A stretch of 64,000 nucleotides of DNA. It comes from Serratia liquefaciens. GTDB taxonomy: Bacteria > Pseudomonadota > Gammaproteobacteria > Enterobacterales > Enterobacteriaceae. The notes under the pieces were generated by a model. It searched no databases, had not been told where the DNA came from, and saw nothing but the letters and a program-made list of their open reading frames with translations. Every line of letters begins with the position of its first letter. The stretch's first letter is position 1. Below are positions 10,691-21,030 of the stretch, one piece after another. The translations under genes were made by a program, and so were the position numbers. Location of the stretch: NCBI GenBank assembly GCA_012719855.1, contig JAAXZN010000049.1:39540-103539 (forward strand). Reading direction: 5' to 3'.

Positions 10691-12094
10691 ATGGCACACA
10701 AAGAAAAACCGCAAGGCCTACACCGGGGGCTGGAAGCCCGGCATATCGAGCTGATTGCTCTGGGGGGCACCATCGGGGTCGGCCTGTTTATGGGCTCGGC
10801 CAGTACGCTGAAGTGGGCGGGGCCGTCGGTGTTGCTGGCTTATATCATTGCCGGCCTGTTCGTGTTCTTCATTATGCGTTCGATGGGCGAGATGCTGTTC
10901 CTTGAACCGGTCGCGGGCTCCTTTGCCGTTTATGCCCATAAATACATGAATCCCTATTTTGGCTACCTGACCGCCTGGGGCTATTGGTTTATGTGGATTG
11001 CCGTGGGCATCTCGGAAATCACCGCCGTCGGGGTCTACGTGCAGTATTGGTTCCCGGAAATGCCGCAGTGGATACCGGCGTTGATCGCCGTGGCGATGGT
11101 AGCGCTGGCCAACCTGGCCGCCGTGCGCCTGTACGGCGAGCTGGAGTTCTGGTTTGCCATGATCAAGGTCACCACCATTATTGTGATGATTTTGGTGGGG
11201 CTGGGGGTGATCTTCTTTGGCTTCGGGAATGGCGGGCAGCCGATTGGCTTTGCCAACCTGACCGAGCATGGCGGTTTCTTTGCCGGCGGTTGGAAGGGCT
11301 TCCTGTTCGCGCTCTGTATTGTTGTGGCGTCCTATCAGGGCGTTGAGCTGGTCGGTATTACCGCCGGTGAAGCCAAGAACCCGCAGGTGACACTGAAGCG
11401 TGCAATTAACAATATCCTGTGGCGCATCCTGATCTTCTACGTCGGCGCTATCTTTGTCATCGTCACCATTTTCCCCTGGAACGGCATCGGCACCGCAGGC
11501 AGCCCCTTCGTGCTGACCTTTGCCAAAATCGGCATCGTCGCTGCTGCCGGCATCATTAACTTTGTGGTGTTAACCGCCGCGCTTTCAGGTTGTAACAGCG
11601 GGATGTACAGCGGCGGTCGTATGCTGTACGCGCTGGCCAAAAACCGGCAGTTGCCTGCGTCGTTGACCAAACTGTCTGCCAACGGCGTGCCGGTTAACTG
11701 TATCGCCGTGACCATTGCCTGCCTGTTGGTCGGTTCCGGATTGAATTACCTCATTCCCAATCCACAGGCGGTCTTCGTTTATGTCTATAGCGCCAGCGTG
11801 TTGCCGGGCATGGTGCCGTGGTTCGTGGTGCTGATTAGCCAACTGTATTTCCGTCGCGCCCATAAAGAAGCGATTAAAACCCACAGCTTTAAGTCGATTA
11901 TGTTCCCCTATGTGAACTATCTGACCATCGCTTTCTTGGTCTGCGTGCTGATCGGCATGGGAATTAACCCGGATACGCGAATTTCTTTGCTGGTCGGGGC
12001 GATTTTCTTAGCGGCAGTCAGCCTGTGCTACTTTGCTTTCGGGATGCACAAGAAACATCATCCGGCTGAAAAACGGACAGAAACACAGCAATAA
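10691..12094 (+). CDS. yifK: Amino-acid:proton symporter YifK (ThrP type)
   Basis: The 467-residue APC-superfamily permease has twelve hydrophobic helices. The N-terminal [20 protein letters not shown] is the substrate-binding first helix of the amino-acid transporter family, and [12 protein letters not shown] is the conserved loop. The E. coli orthologue has been described as a threonine/serine transporter. ATG at 10691 follows GAGGATTT. The gene lies between the ECA cluster and the tRNA operon, as in E. coli, and appears monocistronic. Confidence 0.93.
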   Translation: MAHKEKPQGLHRGLEARHIELIALGGTIGVGLFMGSASTLKWAGPSVLLAYIIAGLFVFFIMRSMGEMLFLEPVAGSFAVYAHKYMNPYFGYLTAWGYWFMWIAVGISEITAVGVYVQYWFPEMPQWIPALIAVAMVALANLAAVRLYGELEFWFAMIKVTTIIVMILVGLGVIFFGFGNGGQPIGFANLTEHGGFFAGGWKGFLFALCIVVASYQGVELVGITAGEAKNPQVTLKRAINNILWRILIFYVGAIFVIVTIFPWNGIGTAGSPFVLTFAKIGIVAAAGIINFVVLTAALSGCNSGMYSGGRMLYALAKNRQLPASLTKLSANGVPVNCIAVTIACLLVGSGLNYLIPNPQAVFVYVYSASVLPGMVPWFVVLISQLYFRRAHKEAIKTHSFKSIMFPYVNYLTIAFLVCVLIGMGINPDTRISLLVGAIFLAAVSLCYFAFGMHKKHHPAEKRTETQQ

Positions 12095-12179
12095 CCGGTG
12101 AAAAGGGGCTGCGGATAGCGCTTTCCTGCGCGGGAGTGAGCAAAGCGTAATCAAACACAACATTTCTGCGAAAAAGCAC

Positions 12180-12208
12180 TAGACAGGATTGGGTTAAATC
12201 CGTAGTAT
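12180..12208 (+). promoter_or_regulatory. Promoter of the tRNA operon
   Basis: TAGACA at 12180-12185 and TAGTAT at 12203-12208 are separated by 17 bases. The following discriminator (CCCCTCCCGC) is GC-rich, as expected for a stringently controlled stable-RNA promoter. It lies about 20 bases before tRNA-Arg. Confidence 0.65.
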
Positions 12209-12229
12209 CCCCTCCCGCAACGGCGCTAT

Positions 12230-12306
<77 letters not shown>

Positions 12307-12368
12307 TTAAGTTTGTGTGCAAGAGCTGCGGTGGTAGTATTACCGCGTGAAGTAGTTAAGAAGTAATG

Positions 12369-12444
12369 GTGGCTATAGCTCAGTTGGTAGAGCCCTGGAT
12401 TGTGATTCCAGTTGTCGTGGGTTCGAGTCCCATTAGCCACCCCA
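12369..12444 (+). tRNA. hisR: tRNA-His (anticodon GTG)
   Basis: The 76-base cloverleaf has acceptor GTGGCTA paired with TAGCCAC and an encoded CCA. The base before it is G, which supplies the extra G-1 that is the histidine identity element. The anticodon loop TTGTGAT contains GTG. Confidence 0.97.
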
Positions 12445-12487
12445 CTTCCTAAGAGAAGTGAAGAATTTTAAGCTGTTTTGTGACTGT

Positions 12488-12574
12488 GCGAAGGTGGCGG
12501 AATTGGTAGACGCGCTAGCTTCAGGTGTTAGTGTTCTTACGGACGTGAGGGTTCAAGTCCCTCTCTTCGCACCA
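12488..12574 (+). tRNA. leuT: tRNA-Leu (anticodon CAG)
   Basis: This 87-base class II tRNA has a long variable arm. Acceptor GCGAAGG pairs with the 3' strand before an encoded ACCA. The anticodon is CAG. It is third in the tRNA operon. Confidence 0.97.
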
Positions 12575-12648
12575 CACAAAATGTCTAATAAATTTAATAT
12601 TTACATAGACATAAGCGATAAAATTTAGTAGTATCTGCAACAAGAAAT

Positions 12649-12725
12649 CGGCGAGTAGCGCAGCTTGGTAGCGCAACTGGTTTGGGACCAGTGGGTCGGA
12701 GGTTCGAATCCTCTCTCGCCGACCA
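12649..12725 (+). tRNA. proM: tRNA-Pro (anticodon TGG)
   Basis: The 77-base cloverleaf has acceptor CGGCGAG paired with CTCGCCG, an encoded ACCA and anticodon TGG. It is last in the operon and is followed nine bases later by an intrinsic terminator. Confidence 0.97.
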
Positions 12726-12733
12726 CATTCAAG

Positions 12734-12764
12734 AAAAGCCCGTTCAGCAATGAACGGGCTTTTT
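12734..12764 (+). terminator. Intrinsic terminator of the tRNA operon
   Basis: AAAAGCCCGTTCA pairs with TGAACGGGCTTTT around a GCAA tetraloop. The stem runs straight into the T-run, an excellent Rho-independent terminator. Confidence 0.93.
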
Positions 12765-12952
12765 GCTTTCTGACATTCCGCTTTTCATCCTCCTGCTCTG
12801 ATTTTGCCTCTGCCCGCTCTCTGTCTGTCGGATCCCGCCAGGACGTTTTTGGCTTGGTGTTGGCTTCCGGCGACATCGCTATGCCGCATTGTCGTCAGCT
12901 TGAGACATTTAATGTATTGATTTTATTTAATAAAAATGACTTTGGCTTAAGT

Positions 12953-12970
12953 CGTCGTTTTAAGGCGACA
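12953..12970 (+). promoter_or_regulatory. Candidate GlrR site upstream of glmZ
   Basis: CGTC-N10-GACA matches seven of eight bases of the TGTC-N10-GACA motif described for the enhancer-binding protein GlrR. It lies about 130 bases upstream of the glmZ sigma54 promoter, a normal enhancer distance. The rest of 12765-13101 is AT-rich with no convincing gene. The aslA/aslB genes found here in E. coli are absent. Confidence 0.5.
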
Positions 12971-13101
12971 TATCAGCAGACGGCAGGTGAGAACAGCAGG
13001 AATGGACAGTGAGCGGTATGCACCTAAGTACTGAGATTAAATTTGTTTTAATTCAGCTTATTAGGCTGTTCGCCTGAAGGGCCGATGCGTTTTTCCCAAA
13101 G

Positions 13102-13119
13102 TTGGCACGCCAAGTGCAA
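13102..13119 (+). promoter_or_regulatory. Sigma54 promoter of glmZ
   Basis: TTGGCACGCCAAGTGCAA has the -24 GG at 13104-13105 and the -12 GC at 13116-13117, with the obligatory ten bases between. The GlmZ 5' end at 13130 is 12-13 bases downstream. In enterobacteria glmZ is known to be read by sigma54 RNA polymerase with GlrR. Confidence 0.8.
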
Positions 13120-13129
13120 TATCCATTAC

Positions 13130-13351
13130 GTAGATGCTCATTCCACCTCTTATGTTCGCCTTAGGCTTCATAAACCCTGGGAATGACGCAGAGCCGATTT
13201 AGGGTGCCTATTGCCCACCAGAACGATGACGGCGTTGCTTGCAATGGCTGACATCACACTCCGGGCAAAACGTTGAGTGAGGCACCGCCCCTGTTGTCCT
13301 AGACCTGATTGCTTTTTTATACACTTGCCACCGCGGCAAGTGTTTTTTTTT
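13130..13351 (+). ncRNA. glmZ: Small RNA GlmZ
   Basis: The 5' end GTAGATGCTCATTCC, the internal GAATGACGCAGAGCCG, the ACGTTGAGTGA segment and the glmS-pairing region around GTTGTC..AGACCTG match E. coli GlmZ by recognition, and the position next to hemY is the same. The RNA ends in a strong intrinsic terminator: ACACTTGCC and GGCAAGTGT with a five-base loop at 13321-13343, followed by eight or more T. GlmZ activates glmS translation with Hfq when glucosamine-6-phosphate is low and is processed by RNase E with RapZ. It is about 222 nt, slightly longer than the 207 nt of E. coli. Confidence 0.9.
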
Positions 13352-13372
13352 GCCTGCGAGCGACCGACAGGT

Positions 13373-13401
13373 AAAAAAAAGCGCGACACAATGCCGCGCT
13401 T
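13373..13401 (-). terminator. Intrinsic terminator of hemCDXY
   Basis: On the minus strand AAGCGCG and CGCGCTT pair around a nine-base loop and run into TTTTTTTT (bases 13380 down to 13373). It lies about 20 bases after the hemY stop and closes the haem operon opposite the glmZ terminator. Confidence 0.85.
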
Positions 13402-13421
13402 CGATGGTATTGATGATGTTG

Positions 13422-14618
13422 TTAGGGCTCGCCGTTTTGTTTCAGCGTCAGCATCAGGCCTTCACGACGCATTTGAGCCGCTTCATCCGAGCGGTGCAGC
13501 TTCTCCAGCACGTCAGCCAACCAAGCGTAATCGTAGGCGTCAGGACGCTGTTTCAGCGCTTCCCGCAATGCATCGGCCGCCGCTTGCCATTCGCCGTGCT
13601 TCATCAGCAACTGGCCCAGGGTGCTGTTCAGCAGTGGCGTGGCGCCATGCTGCTTCACCTGCTGGCGTAACGCTTTCTCCAGCTGTTGCGGGTTGCCGGA
13701 CTTCAGACGCGGGATCAGCAACACCAGGCGTTCGTCATACTGACGCTTGAGGCTGTCGAGCACGATTTCTTGCGCCAGTTCATGGTCATTGCATTCGATC
13801 AGGTGCTCAACCATCGCGATTTGCAACGGCACCTCATGCCGGATTTTGCGGCTCTGATCTTTCCACCAGCGTTTCAGGCCATCGCTGCCCTCATCCGCCA
13901 TCGCCTGATTCATCAGGCCAATGTAGGCCTGCTGTTGCAGCGCCTGCAGCTCAGCCTCGCTGTGCAGATTGATCTTGCTCATCGACGGCAGGATCTCCAG
14001 CAATGAGGCAAAAGCGCCGGTGCGCAGATAGGCCATTTCCGCCAGTCGCAGCACTTCCGGATGACGCGGGGCCTGATTAAGCAGGCGATCGACACCGTGG
14101 CGTGCCGCATGGTTTTCGCCCTGAGCCAGTTGGATGCGCACGCGGGTGATGTCTACCGGCAACTGGTCGGTGTCGGCGGCTTCGGCGGCGCGTTCCAGGT
14201 ACTGATTGGTACGGAAATCATCCCCCCGTTGCTGTGCGGCCTCTGCGGCCAGCAGGTAGTTCACCACCGGTTGTTCGGCGTGATCGGCATTGCGCATCAG
14301 CAGTTTTTCAACCTGCTTGTAATCACCTTCGGCCAGTTTGATCAGCGCGGCCTTGGTCTGCTTGCGCGCGCGGCTGCGTTTGCGGCCCAGGAACCAGCCG
14401 CGAGTGCGGGCGCTGGTGCTGAAGATGCGACGCAGGATCCACTCGATCACCAGCAGCACCACAAACAGCAAGATACCCATGATCACCAGGCCGGTGACGC
14501 TGGTTTCAATATTGTAGTTATCGGTCTGAATCAGCACATAGCCCTGATGGCCGGCCAACATCGGCCCAACCACCACGCTGGCGATCAGCACCAGGAACAG
14601 AAATAGCACGCGTAACAT
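13422..14618 (-). CDS. hemY: Haem biosynthesis operon protein HemY
   Basis: The 398-residue inner-membrane protein has two N-terminal spans (residues about 1-20 and 40-62) and a long TPR-rich cytosolic or periplasmic domain with AEQPVVNYLLAAEAAQQRGD and PRHPEVLRLAEMAYLRTGA. It is not the Bacillus protoporphyrinogen oxidase of the same name; its role in tetrapyrrole metabolism is still unclear. It is last in hemCDXY and starts three bases after the hemX stop. Confidence 0.95.
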   Translation of the reverse strand: MLRVLFLFLVLIASVVVGPMLAGHQGYVLIQTDNYNIETSVTGLVIMGILLFVVLLVIEWILRRIFSTSARTRGWFLGRKRSRARKQTKAALIKLAEGDYKQVEKLLMRNADHAEQPVVNYLLAAEAAQQRGDDFRTNQYLERAAEAADTDQLPVDITRVRIQLAQGENHAARHGVDRLLNQAPRHPEVLRLAEMAYLRTGAFASLLEILPSMSKINLHSEAELQALQQQAYIGLMNQAMADEGSDGLKRWWKDQSRKIRHEVPLQIAMVEHLIECNDHELAQEIVLDSLKRQYDERLVLLIPRLKSGNPQQLEKALRQQVKQHGATPLLNSTLGQLLMKHGEWQAAADALREALKQRPDAYDYAWLADVLEKLHRSDEAAQMRREGLMLTLKQNGEP

Positions 14619-14621
14619 GGC

Positions 14622-15746
14622 TTATCCCTCCTGATGAGCGGCAGGGGACTGGGCCATCAGATTGCGCACCCGGGTCTGCATCAGTTTTTCCAGCAGTGGC
14701 TGGCTCTTCAGCTGATCCGGCACGTCCATGGTGATCGACTGCTGGCTCAGGGTATCCAACTCTTCCAGGAAAGCTTTCGTGGCCGGGTCGGTGGTGTCGA
14801 AGTAGGCGCGAACCCAAGTGGAAATGGTCTCCAGCGACTGCTTATACACTTCGTTCTGATGGCGAGGGATGGCCTGTGCGGCAACCAGCAGGCGCGAACG
14901 AATATTTTCGCGCAGGTAAATGTCCTGGTTCGGAGCCAGCAGCGGCTCGGCATTGCTATCGCGGCGGCGGACGGTAATAAAGTCGGCCATAAAGTTGTGC
15001 CAGCTTTTGGTCAGGTTTTGCCGCCATTCGCCGATCGAGCTCGACAGCTCGCTGCTGTCTTGATCCATCGGCGCTTCGTCGCTGTCGTTATCCGCCAGGC
15101 GCAGATTATCCACCTGATTGGACAACTGATTGGTCTTGAGAATGATGCCGTCGAAATCCACCTGAGTCAGCGTGGACAGCGTGCTGACGTCTTCGGTGAT
15201 GGCGCGGCGAACCTCGAGCAGGCTCGGGTCATTCATGTCTGCCAGGCTGGCATCGGCGCTTTTCAACAGGGCGGCGGCGGTGGTGACGTCCTGATCGCTC
15301 CACAGTTTACGTCCGGCCATTTTCACCAGAAAATCGGCCTGCGCCAGCAACCAGGTTTTGGCGTCGCTGCCGGAGATAATGGCGACTTTCTCTTGCAGCT
15401 CATTGAGCTGTCGCGCCAGGGTTGCCTGTTCGCGATCGGCGGCGTCCAGCGTTTTGCCCTGTTGCTGCAACAGGCCTTCCAGCGCGCTTCTTTCCTGCTG
15501 TTGGTTCTGTTTCAGCGCTTCAAGCTGTTGCTGCAAGGATTGATTGGCGGCGATAAGCTGCTGCGCCTGCCGATGGGTGTGGTAATAGCCACCGGCGGCC
15601 AGAGCGATGACCAGCACGATCGCTATCGCGCCCAATACCGGGCCGGTATTTTTACCTTTACGCTTTTCAGCGTCTGGCTGCTGGGGGCTCTCAACCGCAG
15701 AGGTGGGTTCTTCAACCGGGGCGGATGGGGTATTTTGTTCCGTCAT
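14622..15746 (-). CDS. hemX: Uroporphyrinogen-III C-methyltransferase-like protein HemX
   Basis: The 374-residue protein has an acidic, Pro-rich N-terminus, one membrane span (about residues 38-57) and a Gln-rich coiled coil (about 60-130). The conserved HemX domain follows, with [19 protein letters not shown] and [12 protein letters not shown]. Despite the family name no SAM-binding methyltransferase motif is visible, and its function is not established. ATG at 15746 was chosen from family alignment (MTEQ). It is third in hemCDXY. Confidence 0.93.
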   Translation of the reverse strand: MTEQNTPSAPVEEPTSAVESPQQPDAEKRKGKNTGPVLGAIAIVLVIALAAGGYYHTHRQAQQLIAANQSLQQQLEALKQNQQQERSALEGLLQQQGKTLDAADREQATLARQLNELQEKVAIISGSDAKTWLLAQADFLVKMAGRKLWSDQDVTTAAALLKSADASLADMNDPSLLEVRRAITEDVSTLSTLTQVDFDGIILKTNQLSNQVDNLRLADNDSDEAPMDQDSSELSSSIGEWRQNLTKSWHNFMADFITVRRRDSNAEPLLAPNQDIYLRENIRSRLLVAAQAIPRHQNEVYKQSLETISTWVRAYFDTTDPATKAFLEELDTLSQQSITMDVPDQLKSQPLLEKLMQTRVRNLMAQSPAAHQEG

Positions 15747-15763
15747 AGTGGCACATCCCATAG

Positions 15764-16510
15764 TCAGGTTCGTTGTAGCGCGCGGATCAGCGCGTCATTA
15801 TCGGCATTATCAGCTACCCGAATTGTGGTCCAGCCCAATTCCTGGGCGAGGGTAGCCAGACGTTCACTCACTACCACCAGGCGGCAACGCAACAGCCACG
15901 AAGAACGGTAGTAATCAGGAACTAAAGTATAGAGCTGTTGTAACATTTCACCGCTGGTAACCACCAGCGTATCAACACCGGCACGCTGCCAGTGGGCGCT
16001 TTGCTCGCTGCCATCATAGTGCACCGGGCTGCGTTGATAACATTCATAATAGCTGACGGCGGCGCCGCGCTCGCTCAGGGTGTTGCCGAGCAGCTCGCGT
16101 CCGCCGTTACCGCGCAGGATCAGCGCCTGTTTGCCGTCCAGCTTCTGCAGCGCCGGCAGCAGCAGCAATGTTTCGCTGATCTCCTGCTCACGCGGGTATT
16201 CTACCGGCAGGCTGCTGATGCGGTGCATGGCCAAAGCCGTGTTGCGACCGATAGCATAATAGGCCAGCCTGGCGGGCCATGACAGCCCGACGCGGCCCAT
16301 CACCGAGTTGGCGTAGCTCACCGAGTGCTGCGACAGGATGAACACCAGATCGCCATCGTTAAGCTGCTGCAAGGCCTGTGGTAATTTGGGCAGATCGCCG
16401 CCAGGGGCGAAATCGATCAGCGGAGCATGATAGGCAACCCGGCCGAGCGCGCGCAGTCGGCTTACCAGTTCTTCTCCTGACGGAGAGGGGCGGGTTACCA
16501 GAATCGTCAT
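15764..16510 (-). CDS. hemD: Uroporphyrinogen-III synthase HemD
   Basis: The 248-residue cytosolic enzyme cyclises hydroxymethylbilane to uroporphyrinogen III with inversion of ring D, directly after HemC. The HemD family is poorly conserved, but [19 protein letters not shown], the [12 protein letters not shown] region and [13 protein letters not shown] are typical. It overlaps hemC by four bases (ATGA), consistent with coupled synthesis of the two enzymes. Confidence 0.94.
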   Translation of the reverse strand: MTILVTRPSPSGEELVSRLRALGRVAYHAPLIDFAPGGDLPKLPQALQQLNDGDLVFILSQHSVSYANSVMGRVGLSWPARLAYYAIGRNTALAMHRISSLPVEYPREQEISETLLLLPALQKLDGKQALILRGNGGRELLGNTLSERGAAVSYYECYQRSPVHYDGSEQSAHWQRAGVDTLVVTSGEMLQQLYTLVPDYYRSSWLLRCRLVVVSERLATLAQELGWTTIRVADNADNDALIRALQRT

Positions 16511-17448
16511 GCCGGGGGATTTCCCTGATAAACGTCCTGCAGAATTTCGCGAGCGCCTTGCGCAAGCAGTTCTTCCGCCAGCGCCACGCCCATCTGTTCA
16601 GCCTGCGCTGCCGGACCACGGCGTTCGCCGCGTACCATTTGGCTGCCGTCTGGTGAGCCCACCAGGGCTCGCAGCCACAGGCTATCGCCATCCAGTTCGG
16701 CATAGCTGCCGATCGGCACCTGGCAACCGCCCTCCAGTCGGGTATTCATCGCACGCTCGGCGCGTACGCGGGTTTCTGTGGCAACGTGATTGAGCGGTGC
16801 CAACAGCGCGCGGGTGGTTTCGTCGTCGAGGCGGCATTCGATACCCACTGCGCCCTGGCCGACGGCCGGCAGGCACTCTTCCGGGCTCAATGGGCTGCGG
16901 ATACGCTGTTCCAACCCCAGGCGCTTAAGCCCGGCGACCGCCAAAATAATGGCGTCGTAATCACCGTTATCCAATTTTGCCAGCCGGGTACCGACGTTGC
17001 CGCGCAGATCGCGCACGATCAGATCCGGGCGGCGCTCACGCAGCTGGCACTGACGACGCAGGCTGGAGGTACCGACCACGCTGCCCTGCGGCAGTTGATC
17101 GAGCGAAGCGAAACGATTGGAAACAAATGCGTCGCGCGGGTCGTCGCGCTCACAAATGGTCACCAAACCCAAGCCATCGGGGAAATCTACCGGGACGTCT
17201 TTCATCGAATGCACGGCGATATCCGCGCGGCCATCCAACAACGCCAGCTCAAGTTCCTTAACAAACAGCCCTTTACCACCGACTTTCGCCAGCGGCGTAT
17301 CCAGAATAATGTCGCCCCGCGTGACCATCGGCACCAGTTCGACCTGCAGGCCAGGGTGGCTGGCCATCAGGCGCTGCTGCACATAATGTGCTTGCCAGAG
17401 AGCGAGTGGGCTTTGTCGGGTGGCAATTCGAATAATTTTGTCTAACAT
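16507..17448 (-). CDS. hemC: Porphobilinogen deaminase HemC
   Basis: The 313-residue enzyme polymerises four porphobilinogens into hydroxymethylbilane. [26 protein letters not shown] and the dipyrromethane-cofactor loop [12 protein letters not shown], with its attachment cysteine, are all present. It is the first gene of hemCDXY and is divergent from cyaA, with 316 bp between the two starts. Confidence 0.97.
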   Translation of the reverse strand: MLDKIIRIATRQSPLALWQAHYVQQRLMASHPGLQVELVPMVTRGDIILDTPLAKVGGKGLFVKELELALLDGRADIAVHSMKDVPVDFPDGLGLVTICERDDPRDAFVSNRFASLDQLPQGSVVGTSSLRRQCQLRERRPDLIVRDLRGNVGTRLAKLDNGDYDAIILAVAGLKRLGLEQRIRSPLSPEECLPAVGQGAVGIECRLDDETTRALLAPLNHVATETRVRAERAMNTRLEGGCQVPIGSYAELDGDSLWLRALVGSPDGSQMVRGERRGPAAQAEQMGVALAEELLAQGAREILQDVYQGNPPA

Positions 17449-17649
17449 GCTTGTTACCGTTTTTATAATTCGCCGTTCATCCTACCACTGAGTACGAAAA
17501 CTGTCAGTGCAAGAAGCCACAGGCGAAGAAAGGACAACGGAATCAACGGGACGTGTGATGTGTTTTGGGGCAGTTAACACTGCGGGTAAATCGTTTGGAG
17601 TGGCGCTACAATAATAGTGAAGCGTTACTTCCTTTACGGTCAATCAGCA

Positions 17650-17671
17650 AGGTGTTAAATTGATCACGTTT
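17650..17671 (+). promoter_or_regulatory. CRP site in the cyaA promoter region
   Basis: AGGTGTTAAATTGATCACG and the following TTT match the CRP half-site pattern TGTTA-N6-TCACG and look the same as the autoregulatory CRP site in front of E. coli cyaA. The site is 94 bases before the TTG start. The divergent region 17449-17764 holds this site and AT-rich promoter-like stretches but no gene. Confidence 0.75.
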
Positions 17672-17764
17672 CCAACAATAAGTTGCCAAATATTCTTCCA
17701 ACACTAACGGCGCTTATGGAATACGGGTTTTTTTCTAAACACCGGGATAATCAGGCGAGACGTC

Positions 17765-20317
17765 TTGTACCTCTACATCGAGACACTGAAGCAGAGACTG
17801 GATGCGATCAATCAATTACGAATCGATCGCGCCCTAGCGGCCATGAAGCCCGCGTTTCAACGGGTATACAGTCTGCTGCCTACCTTATTGCATCACCACC
17901 ACCCACTGATGCCAGGTTACCTGAACGGTAACGTTCCCCACGGCGTTTGCCTCTACACGCCTGATGAAACCCAACAAGATTACCTCAACGATTTAGAAGA
18001 CAAATGGGGCAGCCCGTTTGACAAAATGGCCAGCGGTGAACTGCCGATTACCGGGGTTTATTCGATGGGCAGCACCTCGTCGATCGGCCAGAGCTGCAGC
18101 TCGGATCTCGACATCTGGGTGTGCCACCAATCCTGGCTGGACAACGAAGAGCGTAACCGCCTGCAGCAAAAATGCAGCCTGCTGGAAAAATGGTCGGCGT
18201 CGATGGGGGTGGAAGTCAGCTTCTTCCTGATCGATGAAAACCGCTTCCGTCATAACGAAAGCGGCAGCCTGGGGGGGGAAGACTGCGGCTCCACCCAACA
18301 TATCCTGCTGCTGGATGAATTTTACCGCACCGCGGTGCGCCTGGCCGGCAAACGTATTTTGTGGAACATGGTGCCGGGCGAAGAAGAAGCGCATTACGAT
18401 GAGTATGTGCTGTCGCTGTACTCGCAAGGCGCGTTAACGCCGAACGAATGGCTGGATCTCGGCGGGCTGAGCACGCTGTCGGCGGAAGAATACTTCGGCG
18501 CCAGCCTGTGGCAACTGTACAAAAGCATCGACTCGCCTTACAAGGCGGTGCTGAAGACCCTGCTGCTGGAAGCCTATTCCTGGGAATATCCCAATACTCA
18601 GCTGTTGGCGATGGACATCAAACAGCGCCTGCATCAGGGCGAGATTGTCTGCTTTGGTCTCGACGCCTACTGTATGATGCTCGAACGCGTTACGCATTAT
18701 CTGAATCAAATCAACGACACTACCCGCCTCGATCTGGTCCGCCGCTGTTTCTACCTGAAAGTCTGTGAAAAACTGTCGCGCGCCAATGCGTGCGTCGGCT
18801 GGCGCCGTGAAATCCTCAGTCAATTGGTCAGCGAATGGGGTTGGGACGAAGAGCGTCTGGCGATCCTGGATAATCGCGCCAACTGGAAAATCGAACGGGT
18901 ACGTGAAGCGCACAACGAATTGTTGGATGCGATGATGCAAAGCTATCGCAACCTGATCCGCTTCGCCCGTCGCAACAACCTTAGCGTCAGCGCCAGCCCG
19001 CAGGATATCGGCGTGTTGACCCGCAAGCTGTACGCCGCGTTTGAAGCGCTGCCCGGCAAGGTGACGCTGGTGAACCCGCAGATTTCGCCGGACCTGTCAG
19101 AAGACGACTTGACCTTTATTCACGTGCCGATTGGCCGCGCCAACCGGACCGGCTGGTACCTTTATAACCAGGCACCGGCCATGGACTCGATCGTCAGTCA
19201 TCAGCCGCTGGAATATAACCGCTACCTCAACAAGCTGGTGGCCTGGGCCTATTTCAACGGGCTGCTGACGCCGAAAACCCGTCTGCACATCAAGAGCGGC
19301 AACCTGTGCGATACCGCAAAACTGCAGGAATTGGTGGCGGATGTGTCGCACCACTTCCCGCTGCGGCTGGCGGCCCCCACGCCAAAAGCGCTGTACAGCC
19401 CGTGCGAAATTCGCCACCTGGCCATTATCGTCAATCTGGAAAACGATCCGACCGCCGCCTTCCGCAATCAGGTGGTGCATTTCGATTTCCGCAAGCTCGA
19501 TGTATTCAGCTTTGGCCAGCAACAGCAGTGCCTGGTGGGCAGTATCGATCTGCTGTACCGCAACTCCTGGAACGAAGTGCGTACCTTGCATTTCAGCGGC
19601 GAGCAATCGGTGCTGGAAGCGTTGAAGACCATTCTCGGCAAAATGCACCAGGATGCCGCGCCGCCGGAATCGGTCGAGGTGTTCTGCTACAGTCAGCACC
19701 TGCGCGGCCTGATCCGTACCCGTATACAGCAGTTGGTGTCGGAGTGTATTGAGCTACGCCTGTCCAGCACCCGACTGGAGCCGGGCCGTTTCAAAGCGGT
19801 ACGGGTTGCCGGCCAGACCTGGGGCCTGTTCTTCGAACGGCTGAGCGTGTCGGTGCAGAAGCTGGAAAACGCGGTGGAGTTCTACGGCGCCATTTCCAAC
19901 AACAAATTGCACGGCCTGTCGATCAAAGTGGAAACCGATCAGGTACATCTTCCGCCGGTGGTGGACGGTTTCGCCAGCGAGGGGATTATTCAGTTCTTCT
20001 TCGAAGACACCACGGACGACAAGGGCTTTAACATCTATATTCTGGATGAGTCTAACCGGGTTGAGGTTTATCACCATTGCGAAGGCAGCAAAGAGGAACT
20101 GGTACGCGACGTTAGCCGTTTCTACTCGTCCTCGCACGATCGCTTCACCTACGGCTCCAGCTTTATCAACTTCAACCTACCGCAGTTCTACCAGATCGTA
20201 CATCTTGATGGCCGAACTCAGGTGATCCCGTTCCGCAGCAATGTGCTGTCGAGCCTGTGCGTTCCCCTGACCGACAGCGCCGTCCAACCGCTGAAGCAAC
20301 AGTTCCAGCTGCATTGA
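17765..20317 (+). CDS. cyaA: Class I adenylate cyclase CyaA
   Basis: The 850-residue cytosolic enzyme makes cAMP from ATP. The catalytic N-terminal half contains [20 protein letters not shown] (about residue 101) and [20 protein letters not shown]. The C-terminal half is the glucose-sensitive regulatory domain that responds to phosphorylated EIIA-Glc; a conserved [14 protein letters not shown] lies near the end. The start is TTG at 17765, as in E. coli, where the weak start limits cAMP synthesis. Transcription is probably repressed by cAMP-CRP through the site upstream. The last 20 residues differ from E. coli. Confidence 0.97.
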   Translation: MYLYIETLKQRLDAINQLRIDRALAAMKPAFQRVYSLLPTLLHHHHPLMPGYLNGNVPHGVCLYTPDETQQDYLNDLEDKWGSPFDKMASGELPITGVYSMGSTSSIGQSCSSDLDIWVCHQSWLDNEERNRLQQKCSLLEKWSASMGVEVSFFLIDENRFRHNESGSLGGEDCGSTQHILLLDEFYRTAVRLAGKRILWNMVPGEEEAHYDEYVLSLYSQGALTPNEWLDLGGLSTLSAEEYFGASLWQLYKSIDSPYKAVLKTLLLEAYSWEYPNTQLLAMDIKQRLHQGEIVCFGLDAYCMMLERVTHYLNQINDTTRLDLVRRCFYLKVCEKLSRANACVGWRREILSQLVSEWGWDEERLAILDNRANWKIERVREAHNELLDAMMQSYRNLIRFARRNNLSVSASPQDIGVLTRKLYAAFEALPGKVTLVNPQISPDLSEDDLTFIHVPIGRANRTGWYLYNQAPAMDSIVSHQPLEYNRYLNKLVAWAYFNGLLTPKTRLHIKSGNLCDTAKLQELVADVSHHFPLRLAAPTPKALYSPCEIRHLAIIVNLENDPTAAFRNQVVHFDFRKLDVFSFGQQQQCLVGSIDLLYRNSWNEVRTLHFSGEQSVLEALKTILGKMHQDAAPPESVEVFCYSQHLRGLIRTRIQQLVSECIELRLSSTRLEPGRFKAVRVAGQTWGLFFERLSVSVQKLENAVEFYGAISNNKLHGLSIKVETDQVHLPPVVDGFASEGIIQFFFEDTTDDKGFNIYILDESNRVEVYHHCEGSKEELVRDVSRFYSSSHDRFTYGSSFINFNLPQFYQIVHLDGRTQVIPFRSNVLSSLCVPLTDSAVQPLKQQFQLH

Positions 20318-20320
20318 TAT

Positions 20321-20350
20321 CGTCAAGGTTCAGCGGGCTGAGCCTTGACG
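20321..20350. terminator. Hairpin between cyaA and cyaY
   Basis: CGTCAAGGTTCAG and CTGAGCCTTGACG form a 13-bp stem (one G-U pair) with a CGGG loop. It lies between two convergent genes and probably serves both, though neither strand has a T-run. Confidence 0.6.
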
Positions 20351-20366
20351 ACGGATGCGGCCATTC

Positions 20367-20687
20367 TCAGGAAAACTTCACCTCTTCGCCGGCCTGCGCG
20401 CTGGCCGCTTCGCTCAGTAAGGGGTAGAAGGCGCGGTCGCTGCGATCGCACAACCACACGCCGTCACGGTAGTTAAAGTGGTAGCCGCCGGTTTTGGTCG
20501 CCAGCCAAATCTGATGCAATGGCTCCTGGCGATTGATCACAATTTTGGTGCCATTTTCGAAGCTTAACGTCATTACGCCACCGTTAGTTTCGTAATCGAT
20601 GTCCGCATCGCCGTCAAAATCGTCCAGGGTCTCTTCAATATTCAGCATCAGTTGGTCAGCCAACTGGTGAAACTCACTGTCGTTCAT
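20367..20687 (-). CDS. cyaY: Frataxin-like iron-binding protein CyaY
   Basis: The 106-residue acidic protein is the bacterial frataxin, which binds iron and regulates the IscS-IscU cluster assembly machinery. The acidic helix ([16 protein letters not shown]) and [20 protein letters not shown] are characteristic. ATG at 20687 was preferred over the upstream in-frame TTG at 20693, because MNDSEFH is the family start and AGGA is seven bases away. It is convergent with cyaA and divergent from lptM. Confidence 0.95.
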   Translation of the reverse strand: MNDSEFHQLADQLMLNIEETLDDFDGDADIDYETNGGVMTLSFENGTKIVINRQEPLHQIWLATKTGGYHFNYRDGVWLCDRSDRAFYPLLSEAASAQAGEEVKFS

Positions 20688-20759
20688 ATTCAATTCCTAT
20701 TGCTTTTCATGATCCACCTGCGATTATAGAGACCTTGGACGCATGAATTACAGGCATTA

Positions 20760-20972
20760 ATGCAAATGAAAAAACAACTACGCTATGCGCTGATGGCAGT
20801 TCTGCTTGCCGGGCTCTCCGGCTGCGGCCTGAAAGGCCCGCTGTACTTCCCGCCGGCCGATCCGGCCAGCGCTAAGAAACCGGCTACCCAGGTTCAGACC
20901 GGCGATCAGGTACAGAAAAATCAGCAGGAACTTTCTGGCTCTCAGCAAAAACCGTCGATGAGCGACCAGTAA
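20760..20972 (+). CDS. lptM: LPS-transport maturation lipoprotein LptM (YifL)
   Basis: The 70-residue lipoprotein has a basic N-terminus, a hydrophobic stretch and the lipobox LSGC (cysteine at residue 22), followed by GLKGPLYFPP, which is diagnostic of LptM. It is probably anchored in the outer membrane, where the E. coli protein helps assemble and oxidise the LptD-LptE translocon. The tail is Gln/Lys-rich and low in complexity. It is followed by dapF after 58 bases, as in E. coli. Confidence 0.93.
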   Translation: MQMKKQLRYALMAVLLAGLSGCGLKGPLYFPPADPASAKKPATQVQTGDQVQKNQQELSGSQQKPSMSDQ

Positions 20973-21030
20973 CACCTTGTTTGCGGCGGCGTGAGTCACC
21001 GCAAACCCAAGACGGATAGCGGAGTATGAT

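Noticed and set aside
12665..13012. Open frame of 115 codons starting within tRNA-Pro
   Set aside because: It overlaps the tRNA and its terminator and resembles the spurious peptides often seen beside tRNA genes.
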